64,000 bases of DNA. Origin: JAIVJM01 sp963816985 (GTDB taxonomy: Bacteria; Acidobacteriota; Blastocatellia; Pyrinomonadales; Pyrinomonadaceae). Where the stretch lies: assembly GCA_963816985.1 (NCBI GenBank), contig CAWFMF010000004.1, positions 1,488,001-1,552,000 on the forward strand. The letters run 5' to 3'. Position 1 is the stretch's first letter; the number at the start of each line of letters is the position of its first letter. The notes under the pieces were generated by a model. The model ran no database searches. It was not told where the DNA came from and was given only the letters and a program-made list of their open reading frames with translations. The position numbers and the translations under genes were made by a program. This document shows positions 43,915 through 52,349 of the stretch, piece by piece.

Positions 43915-45096
43915 CTAGACGCGCTCGAAGATGATGGCGATGCCCTGGCCGCCGCCGATGCAGGCCGAGGCGAGGCCGTAGCGGCCTCCGCGACGTTGAA
44001 GCTCAAGGAGCGCCGTCAGGATGAGGCGCGTGCCCGAAGCGCCGAGCGGGTGGCCGAGGGCAATCGCGCCGCCGTTGACGTTCGTCTTCGAGCGGTCGAG
44101 CCCCAACTCCTTCTCGACGGCGAGGTACTGGCAGGCGAAGGCTTCGTTGACTTCGACGAGGTCAATGTCTTCGAGCTTGAGGTTCGCCTTCTCCAGAGCC
44201 TTGCGGATGGCCGGGACGGGGCCGATGCCCATCACTTCGGGCTCGACCCCGGCGTAGGCCCAACTCACAATCCGGCCCAGAGGCTTCAAGCCGCGCTCCT
44301 GAACGTAACCGCCGCCCGCGATGACGAGCGCCGCCGCGCCGTCCACGATGCCGGAGGCGTTGCCGGCGGTGACGAAGCCGTCCTTGCTAAAGGCGGTCGG
44401 GAGTTTCGCCAGCACTTCCAGAGTCGTTTCGGGGCGCAGGTGGTCGTCCGCGTCCACGACACGGACGCCTTTACGCGTCTTCACTTCGACGGCGACGATC
44501 TCCTCGGCGAAGACGCCCGCGTCCTGCGCGCGCTTGGCCTCCTGCTGCGAGCGCAGGGCATAACGGTCTTGCTCCTCGCGCGAGATTTCGTAGCGGCGCG
44601 CGAGGTTCTCAGCCGTCCCGGCCATCGTCGTGTTGCAGTAGGTGTCTAAGAGCGCGACCATCAGAGAGTCTTCGAGCTTGCCCTGTCCGAGAGGGAAGCC
44701 GGAGCGCGCGCCGTAGATGACGTGCGGGGCCATTGACATGGACTCCATCCCGCCGACGAGCGCGTTGCGCGCCTCGCCTAAAAGAATCATGTGCGCGCCG
44801 GAGACGACCGACTGGATGCCGCTCCCGCAGAGGCGGTTGACGGTCAGCGCGGGCCTCTCGGCGGGCACGCCCGCCTTGAGCGCGACGTGGCGCGCGCCGT
44901 AGATGGCGTCGCCCGAAGTCTGCAAGGCGTTGCCCATCACGGTGTGGTCAACGTCGTCCGCCGCGACGCCCGACGCTTCGAGCGCGCCGCGCGCCGCCGC
45001 CGCGCCGAGGTCGAGCGCCTTCACGTCCTTCAAAGCCCCGACGTACTGGCACATCGGCGTCCGCTTGCCGCCAAGGATAAAGATGTCTTCTGCCAT
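43915..45096 (-). CDS. Thiolase (acetyl-CoA C-acyltransferase)
   Basis: 393 residues from ATG 45096 (MAEDIFILGGKRTPMCQY); the longer frame upstream lacks homology-like sequence. Thiolase-fold features are the acylated Cys in VNRLCGSGIQSV (residue about 88), then NVNGGAIALGHPLGASGTR and CIGGGQGIA, containing the catalytic His and second Cys. Such enzymes condense two acyl-CoAs or cleave 3-ketoacyl-CoA in beta-oxidation. It is divergent from the S41 peptidase and followed by a hairpin. Confidence 0.95.
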   Translation of the reverse strand: MAEDIFILGGKRTPMCQYVGALKDVKALDLGAAAARGALEASGVAADDVDHTVMGNALQTSGDAIYGARHVALKAGVPAERPALTVNRLCGSGIQSVVSGAHMILLGEARNALVGGMESMSMAPHVIYGARSGFPLGQGKLEDSLMVALLDTYCNTTMAGTAENLARRYEISREEQDRYALRSQQEAKRAQDAGVFAEEIVAVEVKTRKGVRVVDADDHLRPETTLEVLAKLPTAFSKDGFVTAGNASGIVDGAAALVIAGGGYVQERGLKPLGRIVSWAYAGVEPEVMGIGPVPAIRKALEKANLKLEDIDLVEVNEAFACQYLAVEKELGLDRSKTNVNGGAIALGHPLGASGTRLILTALLELQRRGGRYGLASACIGGGQGIAIIFERV

Positions 45097-45322
45097 AATT
45101 TTTAATGAACCTCTTCCGGTGAAAAATCTATCGCTTAGATGAACCCGGCAGTGTAAACGAGGCCCGAAGGGCGCGTCAATTTGCCGGGCCGTAATGTTTG
45201 CCAAAGCATGTACGCTGTGGCAGTATCTCTCGCTCGGCGCGCGCCAACTCTTGCCCGGCGCGGCAGCCGTCTCCCCAACCCGAAAAGCCACGGCCCCAGA
45301 CCCACTCTGAAGGAGTTCCCCC

Positions 45323-46675
45323 ATGAAGTACGCCAGCCGAAAATCGGAGGTTAGAGGGACGACCTCCCGTCGCAGATTCATCCTCGCCGCTTCGCTCCTC
45401 CTGCTCGTCCTCTCGGCGCAGCCCACGCCCGCGCAGAAGCTCGGCGAGTACGAGCGCGAGCGCGGGCGGCAGATGCTCAAGGCGATTAAGGATGACATCA
45501 AGAAGAACTACTACGACCCGACTTACCGCGGCATAGACCTCGAAGCGCGTTTCCAAGAGGCCGACGAGCGGATCAAGCAGGCGCAGTCGAACAGCCAAAT
45601 CTTCGGCATCATCGCGCAGGTCTTAGTCGGCTTCAACGACTCGCATCTCTACTTCCTCCCGCCGCAGCGCCCGGCGCGCACCGACTACGGCTGGCAGATG
45701 CAGATGGTCGGAGACAAGTGTTACGTCTCCGCCGTCAAGCCGGGAAGCGACGCCGAGGCCAAGGGCTTGCGCGAGGGTGACGTGGTGCGCGCCGTGGACG
45801 GGATGGTGCCGACGCGCGAAGACCTCTGGAAGATCGAATACCTCCTCTACGGCCTCAGGCCGCAGGCGGGGATGCGCGTCGTCGTCGAGCGCGCGGGCTC
45901 GCCGCCGCGACAGCTCGACGTGCTGGCGAAGGTCACGGAGCTGAAGCGCATGACCGACCTCACCGACGGCAACGAGGTGATGAAGCTCATCATCGAGCAG
46001 CAGAAGGCGTCGCGTCTCTACCGCCACCGCTACGTGGACATCAAAGACGAGCTTTTCGTCTGGAAGATGCCGCAGTTCGACCTGCCCAAAGCGAAGGTGG
46101 ACGACATGGTGGACAAGTTCCGCAAGAGCAAGGGCGTCATCATTGACCTGCGCGGCAACGGCGGCGGGGCCGAGGAGACTCTCCTGCGCCTCATCGGCAA
46201 CTTCGTCGAGCGCGACGTGCAGGTCGGCGAGTTGAAGACCCGCAAGGGCTCGAAGCCTATGACCGCGAAGACGGTCGGCGACAAGGTCTACAAGGGCAAG
46301 CTCGTCGTCCTCCTCGACAGCGATTCGGGCTCGTCCTCGGAAGTCTTCGCGCGGGTGATGCAGTTGGAGAAGCGAGGGCTCATCATCGGCGACCGCTCCG
46401 CCGGGGCCGTGATGCGGGCCCAGCACTATAGCCATCAGGTCGGCTTGGACATCGTCGCCTTCTACGGCGCTTCGGTGACGGACGCAGACCTCGTCATGAC
46501 GGACGGCAAGAGCCTCGAACACGTCGGCGTCACGCCCGACACGCTGATGCTCCCGACCCCCGACGACATGGCCGCCAAGCGCGACCCCGTGCTCGCGCAC
46601 GCCGCCGAGCTGCTCGGCGTCAAGCTCACGCCGGAGCAGGCCGGGCAGATGTTCCCCGTCGAGTGGGAAAAGTAG
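45323..46675 (+). CDS. S41 (C-terminal processing) family peptidase with PDZ domain
   Basis: 450 residues. A signal or anchor segment lies at about 17-38 (RRFILAASLLLLVLSAQPTPAQ), an N-terminal helical part follows, a PDZ domain spans about 110-200 (DAEAKGLREGDVVRAVDG), and the S41 domain has KGVIIDLRGNGGG and LLDSDSGSSSEVFARVM, containing the catalytic Ser, then GDRSAGAVM. It is exported and likely periplasmic. The usual S41 Lys/Gln partner residues could not be confirmed by eye. The gene ends at a repeat element shaped as a terminator. Confidence 0.9.
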   Translation: MKYASRKSEVRGTTSRRRFILAASLLLLVLSAQPTPAQKLGEYERERGRQMLKAIKDDIKKNYYDPTYRGIDLEARFQEADERIKQAQSNSQIFGIIAQVLVGFNDSHLYFLPPQRPARTDYGWQMQMVGDKCYVSAVKPGSDAEAKGLREGDVVRAVDGMVPTREDLWKIEYLLYGLRPQAGMRVVVERAGSPPRQLDVLAKVTELKRMTDLTDGNEVMKLIIEQQKASRLYRHRYVDIKDELFVWKMPQFDLPKAKVDDMVDKFRKSKGVIIDLRGNGGGAEETLLRLIGNFVERDVQVGELKTRKGSKPMTAKTVGDKVYKGKLVVLLDSDSGSSSEVFARVMQLEKRGLIIGDRSAGAVMRAQHYSHQVGLDIVAFYGASVTDADLVMTDGKSLEHVGVTPDTLMLPTPDDMAAKRDPVLAHAAELLGVKLTPEQAGQMFPVEWEK

Positions 46676-46780
46676 AAAAAGCCGTAAACCGTAAACCGTA
46701 AACCGTAAACCGTGACAGGTGACAGGAGAAAGACCGTTCTTTCCTGTCACCTGTCACGGTTTACGGTTTACGGCTTTTTT
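46676..46780. repeat. Heptad fold-back element B
   Basis: The left arm carries ACCGTAA units passing into CAGGTGA units; the right arm has CTGTCAC then GGTTTAC. It begins AAAAAGCCGTAAACC and ends GGTTTACGGCTTTTTT, a stem bounded by A- and T-runs, between the convergent S41 and RDD genes. It has the form of a bidirectional terminator. Confidence 0.92.
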
Positions 46781-47601
46781 CAGTCCGTGAAGCGGTGCGC
46801 GGCGCGGTAGCGGTGGAGGAGTTCTTCGAGGAAGCCTTCGTAAGTGAAAGTCTCAAGGTCGAAGGAGGGGCGGAGTTTTTGCAGGACGGGCGTGGCGACG
46901 CGCCAAGCCATCCACTGCCGGGGCATCTCGTCCAAATCCCAGCGGCGGCGCAGGAAGGCTTCGACGACTTCTATCTCGCGCTCCGTCAGAGTGTGGATGT
47001 TGCCTTCGAAGGGGACGGGCTTAAACGAGCGGCGGAGCGCCACGTCCGAGGTCGGCGCGTTGAAGACCTGCTCGAACGAGGGGGCCTGCGCCTCGCGCTC
47101 GCGCACCACCACCGTGCCCGCCACCATGTCGCCGATGCGCTGGTCGCGGCTGCTGATGAAGACGCAGACGAGCCCGACCGAGTAGAAAGGGAAGGGTGTC
47201 ATGTCGAAGAGGCGGAGCAGGTTGCGCGCCGCCGCTTCCCAGAAGGTGACGGGCCGCCCGTCCTCGCGGATGACGCGCAGGCGGAGCCAACGCTTGCCCG
47301 GCGTCTGCCCGTTCCAGGCCCACTCGAAGAGCGCGAAGTAGCCCGACCAGATGAGGAAGACGACGATGATGAGGACGGCCAGAACCCACTTCGGCCCGTC
47401 CTTGAGCTGCGTGTAGAGCCCCGTCAGGTTCCCCATCCAGATGAGCCCGATGATGACGAGCGCGATGGCGAGGATTTGCAGGAAGTGGTCGAAGGCGCAC
47501 GCGAGGAAGCGGTTGCCGATGGACGCCAGAGCGAAGTGCAGCGGCACGCGCTCCGGCGTCTCGATGACGAGAGTCTCTTCGGTGGGGATGGCTGCCGACA
47601 T
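46780..47601 (-). CDS. RDD family membrane protein
   Basis: 273 residues. The N-terminal RDD domain (about 20-165) has FALASIGNRFLACAFDHFL, several hydrophobic segments (LQILAIALVIIGLIWM, WVLAVLIIVVFLIW), and GKRWLRLRVIREDG at the conserved cytoplasmic loop. The C-terminal ~105 residues are soluble with no recognised domain. Function of the family is mostly unknown; some members affect osmotic balance. It lies between elements B and C, downstream of the SnoaL-like gene. Confidence 0.88.
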   Translation of the reverse strand: MSAAIPTEETLVIETPERVPLHFALASIGNRFLACAFDHFLQILAIALVIIGLIWMGNLTGLYTQLKDGPKWVLAVLIIVVFLIWSGYFALFEWAWNGQTPGKRWLRLRVIREDGRPVTFWEAAARNLLRLFDMTPFPFYSVGLVCVFISSRDQRIGDMVAGTVVVREREAQAPSFEQVFNAPTSDVALRRSFKPVPFEGNIHTLTEREIEVVEAFLRRRWDLDEMPRQWMAWRVATPVLQKLRPSFDLETFTYEGFLEELLHRYRAAHRFTD

Positions 47602-47606
47602 GATTT

Positions 47607-47697
47607 AAAGGCCGTGAACCGTAAACCGTAAACGGTGACAAGAGCAAGACAGTTTTCTTATCCTGTCACCTGTCACGGTTTACCGTTTACGGCTTTT
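47607..47697. repeat. Heptad fold-back element C
   Basis: Same heptamer set as B: ACCGTAA and GGTGACA on the left, CTGTCAC and GGTTTAC on the right, outer ends GGCCGTGA and GTTTACGGCTTTT. Located between the SnoaL-like and RDD genes. The centre reads AAGACAGTTTTCTTATC. Confidence 0.92.
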
Positions 47698-47698
47698 A

Positions 47699-48187
47699 TC
47701 AGTCCGTCGAAGGCAGAGCCTCGGGCTCGGCGGGCGGCGCGAACTGGGGCGTGTTGAACTGAACCGCGCCGACTTGCACGAACATCGCCATGAAGTCGAA
47801 GTTGTTCCAGGCCTCGGCGATCTTGCCGTCGCGGACGCGGACGATGCAGATGCCGTCGAACTCGACTGGCTGGTTGGTCGCCGCGAAGCCGAGGCTGTCG
47901 GACTGGTGACGCCCGCGCACCGAGCAGCGGGCCGCGACCTTGTCGCCTTCGGCGACGATGTCCTCGACCACGACTTCGATGTCGGGGAAGGCGTCGCGGA
48001 ATTGCCGGAAGAAAGGCTTGAAGCCCGCCGGGCCGCGCAACGCCCCGCCGCCTTCGCCCGCGAGGCCGTGCGCGACGCCCTCCTCATCGAACAGCTCGTC
48101 AATCGCCTCCTCGCGCTTCTTGTTCCAGACCTCCTCGAACCAGCGCCGGATTAAAGCCTTGTTGTCATCTTCGTACATACCGCACAC
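47699..48187 (-). CDS. SnoaL-like (NTF2-fold) ester cyclase family protein
   Basis: 162 residues. The SnoaL-like hallmark at the start is NKALIRRWFEEVWNKKREEA, then DELFDEEGVAHGL and FRQFRDAFPDIEVVVEDIV, then a beta sheet with GICIVRVRDGKIAEAWNNFD. The NTF2-like cone encloses a small-molecule pocket; ligand and reaction are unknown. It is 48 bases downstream of the frameshifted tyrS. Confidence 0.9.
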   Translation of the reverse strand: MCGMYEDDNKALIRRWFEEVWNKKREEAIDELFDEEGVAHGLAGEGGGALRGPAGFKPFFRQFRDAFPDIEVVVEDIVAEGDKVAARCSVRGRHQSDSLGFAATNQPVEFDGICIVRVRDGKIAEAWNNFDFMAMFVQVGAVQFNTPQFAPPAEPEALPSTD

Positions 48188-48235
48188 TCCTTTCGGTGAG
48201 GGTTTCCGCGAGGCGAGGTGTTCCCATTCTTCAGT

Positions 48236-49446
48236 CTACATCCCGCGCACGCGCAGGAAGCGGCGCTTGCCGACCTGAACGAGCGGCGCGCGTTCGTCGC
48301 TCACTTCTATCTCGGCCTCGGCGCGCGAGACCTTCTCGCCGTCCACGCGGACGCCGCCCTGCTCGATGAGCCGCCGCGCTTCGGCCATCGAAGGCGCGAG
48401 CCCCGTCTCGACCAGAAGGCGCGGGAGCTTCCAGACCTGCGACGAGACGGCGCGCTCTTCTATCTCGTCGGGAATCTCTTTGCGCTTGAAGACGCGGTTG
48501 AATTCGTCTTCGGCGGCCTGCGCGTCCGAGGCGAGTGAAAGTCCGTGATGACGCGCTTCGCCAGCTCCACTTTGAGGTCGCGCGGGTTGCGCTCGCCCGC
48601 CGCCGAGTCGGAGCGCAGCCGCTTAATCTCTTCGACGCTCAAGTCCGTCAAGAGTTCGTAATAACGCCACATCAGCTCGTCGGAGATGGACATCACCTTG
48701 CCGAACATCTCCTGCGGCGCTTCGTTGATGCCGATGTAGTTGCCGAGCGACTTCGACATCTTCTGCACGCCGTCCGTGCCTTCCAAGAGCGGCATGGTGA
48801 TGACGGACTGCGGCTCCTGATTGTATTCGCGTTGGAGGTTGCGGCCCATCAGGAGGTTGAACTTCTGGTCGGTTCCGCCGAGTTCAACATCGGCTTCGAG
48901 CGCCACCGAGTCGTAAGCCTGCACGAGCGGGTAGAGGAGTTCGTGGAGCGCGATGGGCTTCTCTTCCGCCAGCCGCTTCTGGAAGTCGTCGCGCTCTAAG
49001 ATTTGCTTGACCGTGACGTGCGAGGCGAGGCGGACGAAGCCGCCCGCGCCGAGTTCGTCCATCCACCGCGAGTTGAAATCAACGACCGTCTTTTCGGGGT
49101 CGAGGAGCTTGAAGATTTGCGTCTTGTACGTCTCGGCGTTCGCGTTGATCTCCTCGCGCGTGAGCTTCGGGCGTGTCGTCGAGCGCCCCGAAGGGTCGCC
49201 GATGAGCGAGGTGAAGTCGCCGATGAGGAAGACGACCGTGTGGCCCAACTCCTGAAACGCCCGCATCTTCCTGATGGGAACCGTGTGGCCGAGGTGGATG
49301 TCCGGCGCGGTCGGGTCGGCCCCAAACTTCACCTTGAGCGGCACGCCCTTCGCGGCAGACCTTTCCAGCTTCGCGCGCAAATCCTCCTCGCGGATGACAT
49401 CCACCGCCCCCTTGCGCAAATGCACCATCTGCTCGTCAATCGTCAT
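48236..49446 (-). pseudogene. tyrS: Tyrosyl-tRNA synthetase with one-base frameshift
   Basis: From ATG 49446 the class I synthetase reads normally for about 303 codons: HLGH at 51-54, KMSKS at 229-233, and GGTDQKFNLLMGR between. At about 48530-48540 a base appears lost (CACTCGCC). The correct continuation in another frame, QAAEDEFNRVFKRKEIPDEI then an S4-like RNA-binding end (EQGGVRVDGEKVSRAEAE), runs to TAG 48236. The total of 1211 bases is one short of a whole number of codons, matching a single deletion and a 403-residue enzyme. Because TyrRS is normally essential, an assembly error is more likely than real loss. Confidence 0.9.
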
Positions 49447-49452
49447 ACGTCA

Positions 49453-49576
49453 GAGTTTAAAGTTCAAAGTTCAAAGTTCAAAGCCAAAAGTAAGTTCAAG
49501 GTTCAAAGTTCAAGGTTCAAAGTCGAAGGCAAGGCTCTTGTCTTTAACTTTGAACTTTGAACCTTGAACTTTGAAC
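49453..49576. repeat. Heptad fold-back element D
   Basis: The longest element. The left side has two runs of AGTTCAA/GGTTCAA separated by AGCCAAAAGTA; the right arm has TTTGAAC/CTTGAAC units. The centre CAAGGCTCTTGTCTTT is typical of the family. It lies between purN and tyrS. Confidence 0.92.
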
Positions 49577-50212
49577 TTACTTCCCGACGACGCGCCGCCC
49601 GACGATTCTGTAGTGCCCGCCCGCGACGAGCGCGACGGCTTCGGGGTAAGCCTTGTGCTCTTCGAAGAGGATGCGCGCGGCCAGAGTGTCGGGCGTGTCG
49701 TCTTCGAGGACGGGCACGACGCGCTGCGTGATGATGGGGCCGCCATCCAAAGTCTCGTCAACGAAGTGGACGGTGCAGCCGGAGAATCTGACGCCGTGCT
49801 CTATCGCCTGCCGCTGCGCGTCGAGCCCCGGAAAGGCGGGCAGCAGAGAGGGGTGAATGTTGAGGACGCGCCCGCCGAAGGCTTCGACGAAGCACGGCGA
49901 GAGCAGACGCATGTAGCCCGCGAGGCAGACCAACTCGACGCCTCGCTCCCGGAGCGCCGAGATGATTTCGCGCTCGTGCTCCTCGCGCCCACGGCCCCGC
50001 CGCTCGAAGGCCAGAGCCTCGATGCCCCGCTCGCGCGCGTGAACGAGCCCCGCCGCCCCCGCGCGGTCGCTGACGACGACCGAAACTTCCGCGCCCATCA
50101 CGCGCCCGTCACTCACCGCGTCCGCGAGCGCCGCCATGTTCGAGCCGCGACCTGAGATAAGGATGCCGAGTTTCAAGTTCCGAAATCCCGCCGTTGAATC
50201 AGTTGCTGACAA
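49577..50212 (-). CDS. purN: Phosphoribosylglycinamide formyltransferase
   Basis: 211 residues. The enzyme transfers a formyl group from 10-formyl-THF to GAR in purine synthesis. LGILISGRGSNMAALADAV binds phosphate; the catalytic Asn-His-Asp set is visible in NIHPSLLPAFPGLDA and SGCTVHFVDETLDGGPII. Its start overlaps the DUF5615 gene end by 14 bases, so translation may be coupled. purM lies 626 bases upstream, with the toxin-antitoxin pair between them. Confidence 0.96.
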   Translation of the reverse strand: MSATDSTAGFRNLKLGILISGRGSNMAALADAVSDGRVMGAEVSVVVSDRAGAAGLVHARERGIEALAFERRGRGREEHEREIISALRERGVELVCLAGYMRLLSPCFVEAFGGRVLNIHPSLLPAFPGLDAQRQAIEHGVRFSGCTVHFVDETLDGGPIITQRVVPVLEDDTPDTLAARILFEEHKAYPEAVALVAGGHYRIVGRRVVGK

Positions 50213-50525
50213 TCTCGACCCTCCCTTTGACGATTGAAGGCAGGGCCGAAAGTACCTTCGGCGCGAGCGGCCTCAAGTCAGCCAAACGATTTGAAGGGGC
50301 TTGCAGGACGATGACGGCAATGCCGAACTGCGGCAGGTTTTGCTGGAAGGACAGGTTACGGTCTACCGTGATGAAGACATCGAACTCCGCTTCCGCGAGC
50401 GCGAGCAGTCGCCCGTTCACCACCCCGGCCCAACCCATCTGCGGCACGGTTTTAACCTCGTGCGGCGTCAGTTCTCTGGCGAACCGCCGGTCAACGCACT
50501 CGTCCAGAAGCAGCCTCACAATCAC
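50199..50525 (-). CDS. DUF5615 PIN-like putative toxin
   Basis: 108 residues. The start RLLLDECVDRRFARELT has the LLDEN-like acidic site typical of DUF5615 PIN-like proteins; FITVDRNLSFQQNL carries a second Asp, and the chain ends in a short helical part. These are thought to be RNases of toxin-antitoxin pairs with DUF433 antitoxins. It overlaps the DUF433 gene by 4 bases (ATGA-type) and purN by 14 bases. Activity is not proven. Confidence 0.82.
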   Translation of the reverse strand: MIVRLLLDECVDRRFARELTPHEVKTVPQMGWAGVVNGRLLALAEAEFDVFITVDRNLSFQQNLPQFGIAVIVLQAPSNRLADLRPLAPKVLSALPSIVKGRVEIVSN

Positions 50526-50734
50526 ACCACCATCTTAGCGATTTGCTTCTCGGCCTCCTCCAGAAAGGCGATGACCTGCTCTCTATTGACGGTGGGGAAG
50601 CCTTCCAGAAAGTCGTCAATAGACTCGCCGCTTTTGAGATAGTCGAGGAGTGTCTGCACCGGGACTCTCGTCCCCGCGAAGACCGGAGTCCCGCCCATCA
50701 CGTCCGCCGACGAAGTGATGATCTCTTTATTCAT
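50522..50734 (-). CDS. DUF433 antitoxin-like protein
   Basis: 70 residues: ITSSADVMGGTPVFAGTRVP is the DUF433 hallmark, and VQTLLDYLKSGESIDDFLEG is the helix-turn-helix that binds DNA in related proteins. It heads the pair with DUF5615 and is likely the antitoxin and an autoregulator of the pair. It sits directly downstream of element E. Confidence 0.88.
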   Translation of the reverse strand: MNKEIITSSADVMGGTPVFAGTRVPVQTLLDYLKSGESIDDFLEGFPTVNREQVIAFLEEAEKQIAKMVV

Positions 50735-50756
50735 GGCTCAATGGTAGTCAAGCATG

Positions 50757-50834
50757 AGTTCAAAGTTCAAGGTTCAAAGTTAAAGACAAAGCCCTTGTTC
50801 TTAGCTTTGAACTTTGAACCTTGAACTTTGAACT
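50757..50834. repeat. Heptad fold-back element E
   Basis: Left AGTTCAA/GGTTCAA units, right TTTGAAC/CTTGAAC units. The centre AAAGACAAAGCCCTTGTTCTT is one of the clearest copies of the shared core. Located between purM and the DUF433 gene. Confidence 0.92.
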
Positions 50835-50838
50835 CATT

Positions 50839-51873
50839 TCAGACGAGCGTCACGTCGTGGTCGCCTTCGGTGACGCGACCGATTTCGTGGCACGCTTCGC
50901 CGAGGGCTTCGAGGTGAGCTTTGACGGTCGCGGCGTCCGGGGGCGTGCAGATGACGGCCATGCCGACGCCCATGTTGAAGGTGCGGTGCATCTCCGATTC
51001 GGCGACGTTGCCGATCTCCTGCATGAGGCGGAAGACGGGCGGCACGGGCCACGAGCCGCGTCTGATTTCGACCGCCGTGCCCGAAGGGAGCACGCGCGGG
51101 ATGTTCTCCAAAAGTCCGCCGCCCGTGATGTGCGCGAGCCCCTTGATGGTGCCCGTGTCGAGCAAGCCTTCGAGCGGGCGGAGGTAACTGAGGTGCGGTC
51201 GGAGCAGCGCGTCGCCGACGGTCTCGCCGAGGGCTTCGAGGCGCGTTGATGCCTCGTGCCCCGCGACCTCGAAGAAGAGTTTTCTGGCGAGCGAGTAGCC
51301 GTTCGTGTGGAGCCCGGCGGAAGGAAGTGACAACACAATATCTCCGGGCGCGATGCGGCTCCCGTCAATCACCTTCGCGCGGTCAACGACGCCGACGATG
51401 AAGCCCGCGATGTCATATTCGCCCTCGGAGTAGAAGCCGGGCATCTCGGCTGTCTCGCCGCCGAGCAGCACGCAGTTGTTCTCGCGGCAGCCGTCGGCGA
51501 CGCCTTCGACAATCTGCACAATCACGTCGGGCGCGAGCACGCCGGTCGCCACGTAGTCGAGGAAGAAGAGCGGGCGCGCGCCCTGCACGAGGATGTCGTT
51601 GGTGCAGTGGTTGACGAGGTCGCGGCCCACCGTATTGTGCTTCCCCGTGAGGAAGGCGATCTTGAGCTTCGTCCCGACGCCGTCCGCCGAGGCGACGAGC
51701 ACCGGCGACTGCATGCCGGGGAACGCGCCGTCGAACATCCCGCCGAACGTCCCTATTTCCGAGAGCGTCCGCGCGTTGAAAGTCCCGCGCGCCAACCGCT
51801 TGATGCGCTCGACCGCCGCGTTCGCCGCGTCAATCGAGACGCCCGCGTCCGAATAAGTAATGGATTTGGTCAT
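50839..51873 (-). CDS. purM: Phosphoribosylformylglycinamidine cyclo-ligase (AIR synthase)
   Basis: 344 residues. The enzyme closes the imidazole ring of AIR using ATP. GGMFDGAFPGMQSPVLVAS, CTNDILVQGARPLFFLDY, GGETAEMPGFY and HITGGGLLENIPRVLP are all PurM hallmarks. Start ATG 51873. On the minus strand it follows DUF3006 and precedes the toxin-antitoxin pair and purN. Elements F and E flank it. Confidence 0.97.
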   Translation of the reverse strand: MTKSITYSDAGVSIDAANAAVERIKRLARGTFNARTLSEIGTFGGMFDGAFPGMQSPVLVASADGVGTKLKIAFLTGKHNTVGRDLVNHCTNDILVQGARPLFFLDYVATGVLAPDVIVQIVEGVADGCRENNCVLLGGETAEMPGFYSEGEYDIAGFIVGVVDRAKVIDGSRIAPGDIVLSLPSAGLHTNGYSLARKLFFEVAGHEASTRLEALGETVGDALLRPHLSYLRPLEGLLDTGTIKGLAHITGGGLLENIPRVLPSGTAVEIRRGSWPVPPVFRLMQEIGNVAESEMHRTFNMGVGMAVICTPPDAATVKAHLEALGEACHEIGRVTEGDHDVTLV

Positions 51874-51887
51874 AAAGACAAGAGGGG

Positions 51888-51967
51888 GAGTCTGGAGTCT
51901 TAAGTCTGGAGTCTGAAGAAAGCGAACTGTCTTTGACTCCAGACTTCAGACTTAAGACTCCAGACTC
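51888..51967. repeat. Heptad fold-back element F
   Basis: A different heptamer: AGTCTGG/AGTCTTA on the left, ACTCCAG/ACTTAAG on the right. The centre is AAAGCGAACTGTCTTT. Between the DUF3006 gene and purM, where AAAGACAAG also occurs just outside the left arm. Confidence 0.92.
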
Positions 51968-51969
51968 TT

Positions 51970-52257
51970 CTAGAGTTTGAAATTCTTCTGCCCCGCCGCG
52001 CCGCCGCGCTTTTCGAGTTTCTCTTGCAGCGCCTTGACGCGTTCTTCCGCCGAGTTGCGCGATTCTTTGTCGAGGGCGACGGTGATGTTCAGGTGGTCGC
52101 CTTCCTCCGCGCCTTCGGGCAGCAGAGAGGCGGGCACGTCCAGAGACTCGCCCTCGTCCTCGCCGACGAGCACGACCGCCGTGCCGTCCTCGATGCGGTC
52201 AATCACGCCCCGCGTCCGCTTCGACGCCTCTTTCCGTTCTTCAGACATCTCACGCAC
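51970..52257 (-). CDS. DUF3006 family protein
   Basis: 95 residues, no signal peptide. RGVIDRIEDGTAVVLVGEDE and the later GESLDVPASLLPEGAEEGD match DUF3006, a small beta protein of unknown function. It lies directly downstream of a ComEC-like metallo-hydrolase gene; the same pairing occurs in other bacteria. The charged C-terminal helix is long. SD-like GAGGTG precedes the ATG at 52257. Confidence 0.8.
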   Translation of the reverse strand: MREMSEERKEASKRTRGVIDRIEDGTAVVLVGEDEGESLDVPASLLPEGAEEGDHLNITVALDKESRNSAEERVKALQEKLEKRGGAAGQKNFKL

Positions 52258-52266
52258 CTCGCAGCG

Positions 52267-52344
52267 AGTTCAAAGTTCAAGGTTCAAAGTTCAAAGTCGA
52301 AAGCAAGGCTCCTGTCTTTAACTTTGAACCTTGAACTTTGAACT
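52267..52344. repeat. Heptad fold-back element G
   Basis: Left AGTTCAA/GGTTCAA, right TTTGAAC/CTTGAAC; centre AAAGCAAGGCTCCTGTCTTT. Between the MBL-fold gene and DUF3006. Confidence 0.92.
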
Positions 52345-52349
52345 GAGTG

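Noticed and set aside
43915..45501. Thiolase starting far upstream, with a 135-residue extension
   Set aside because: The extension has no homology-like sequence and overlaps the divergent S41 gene; MAEDIFILGG at 45096 is the family start.
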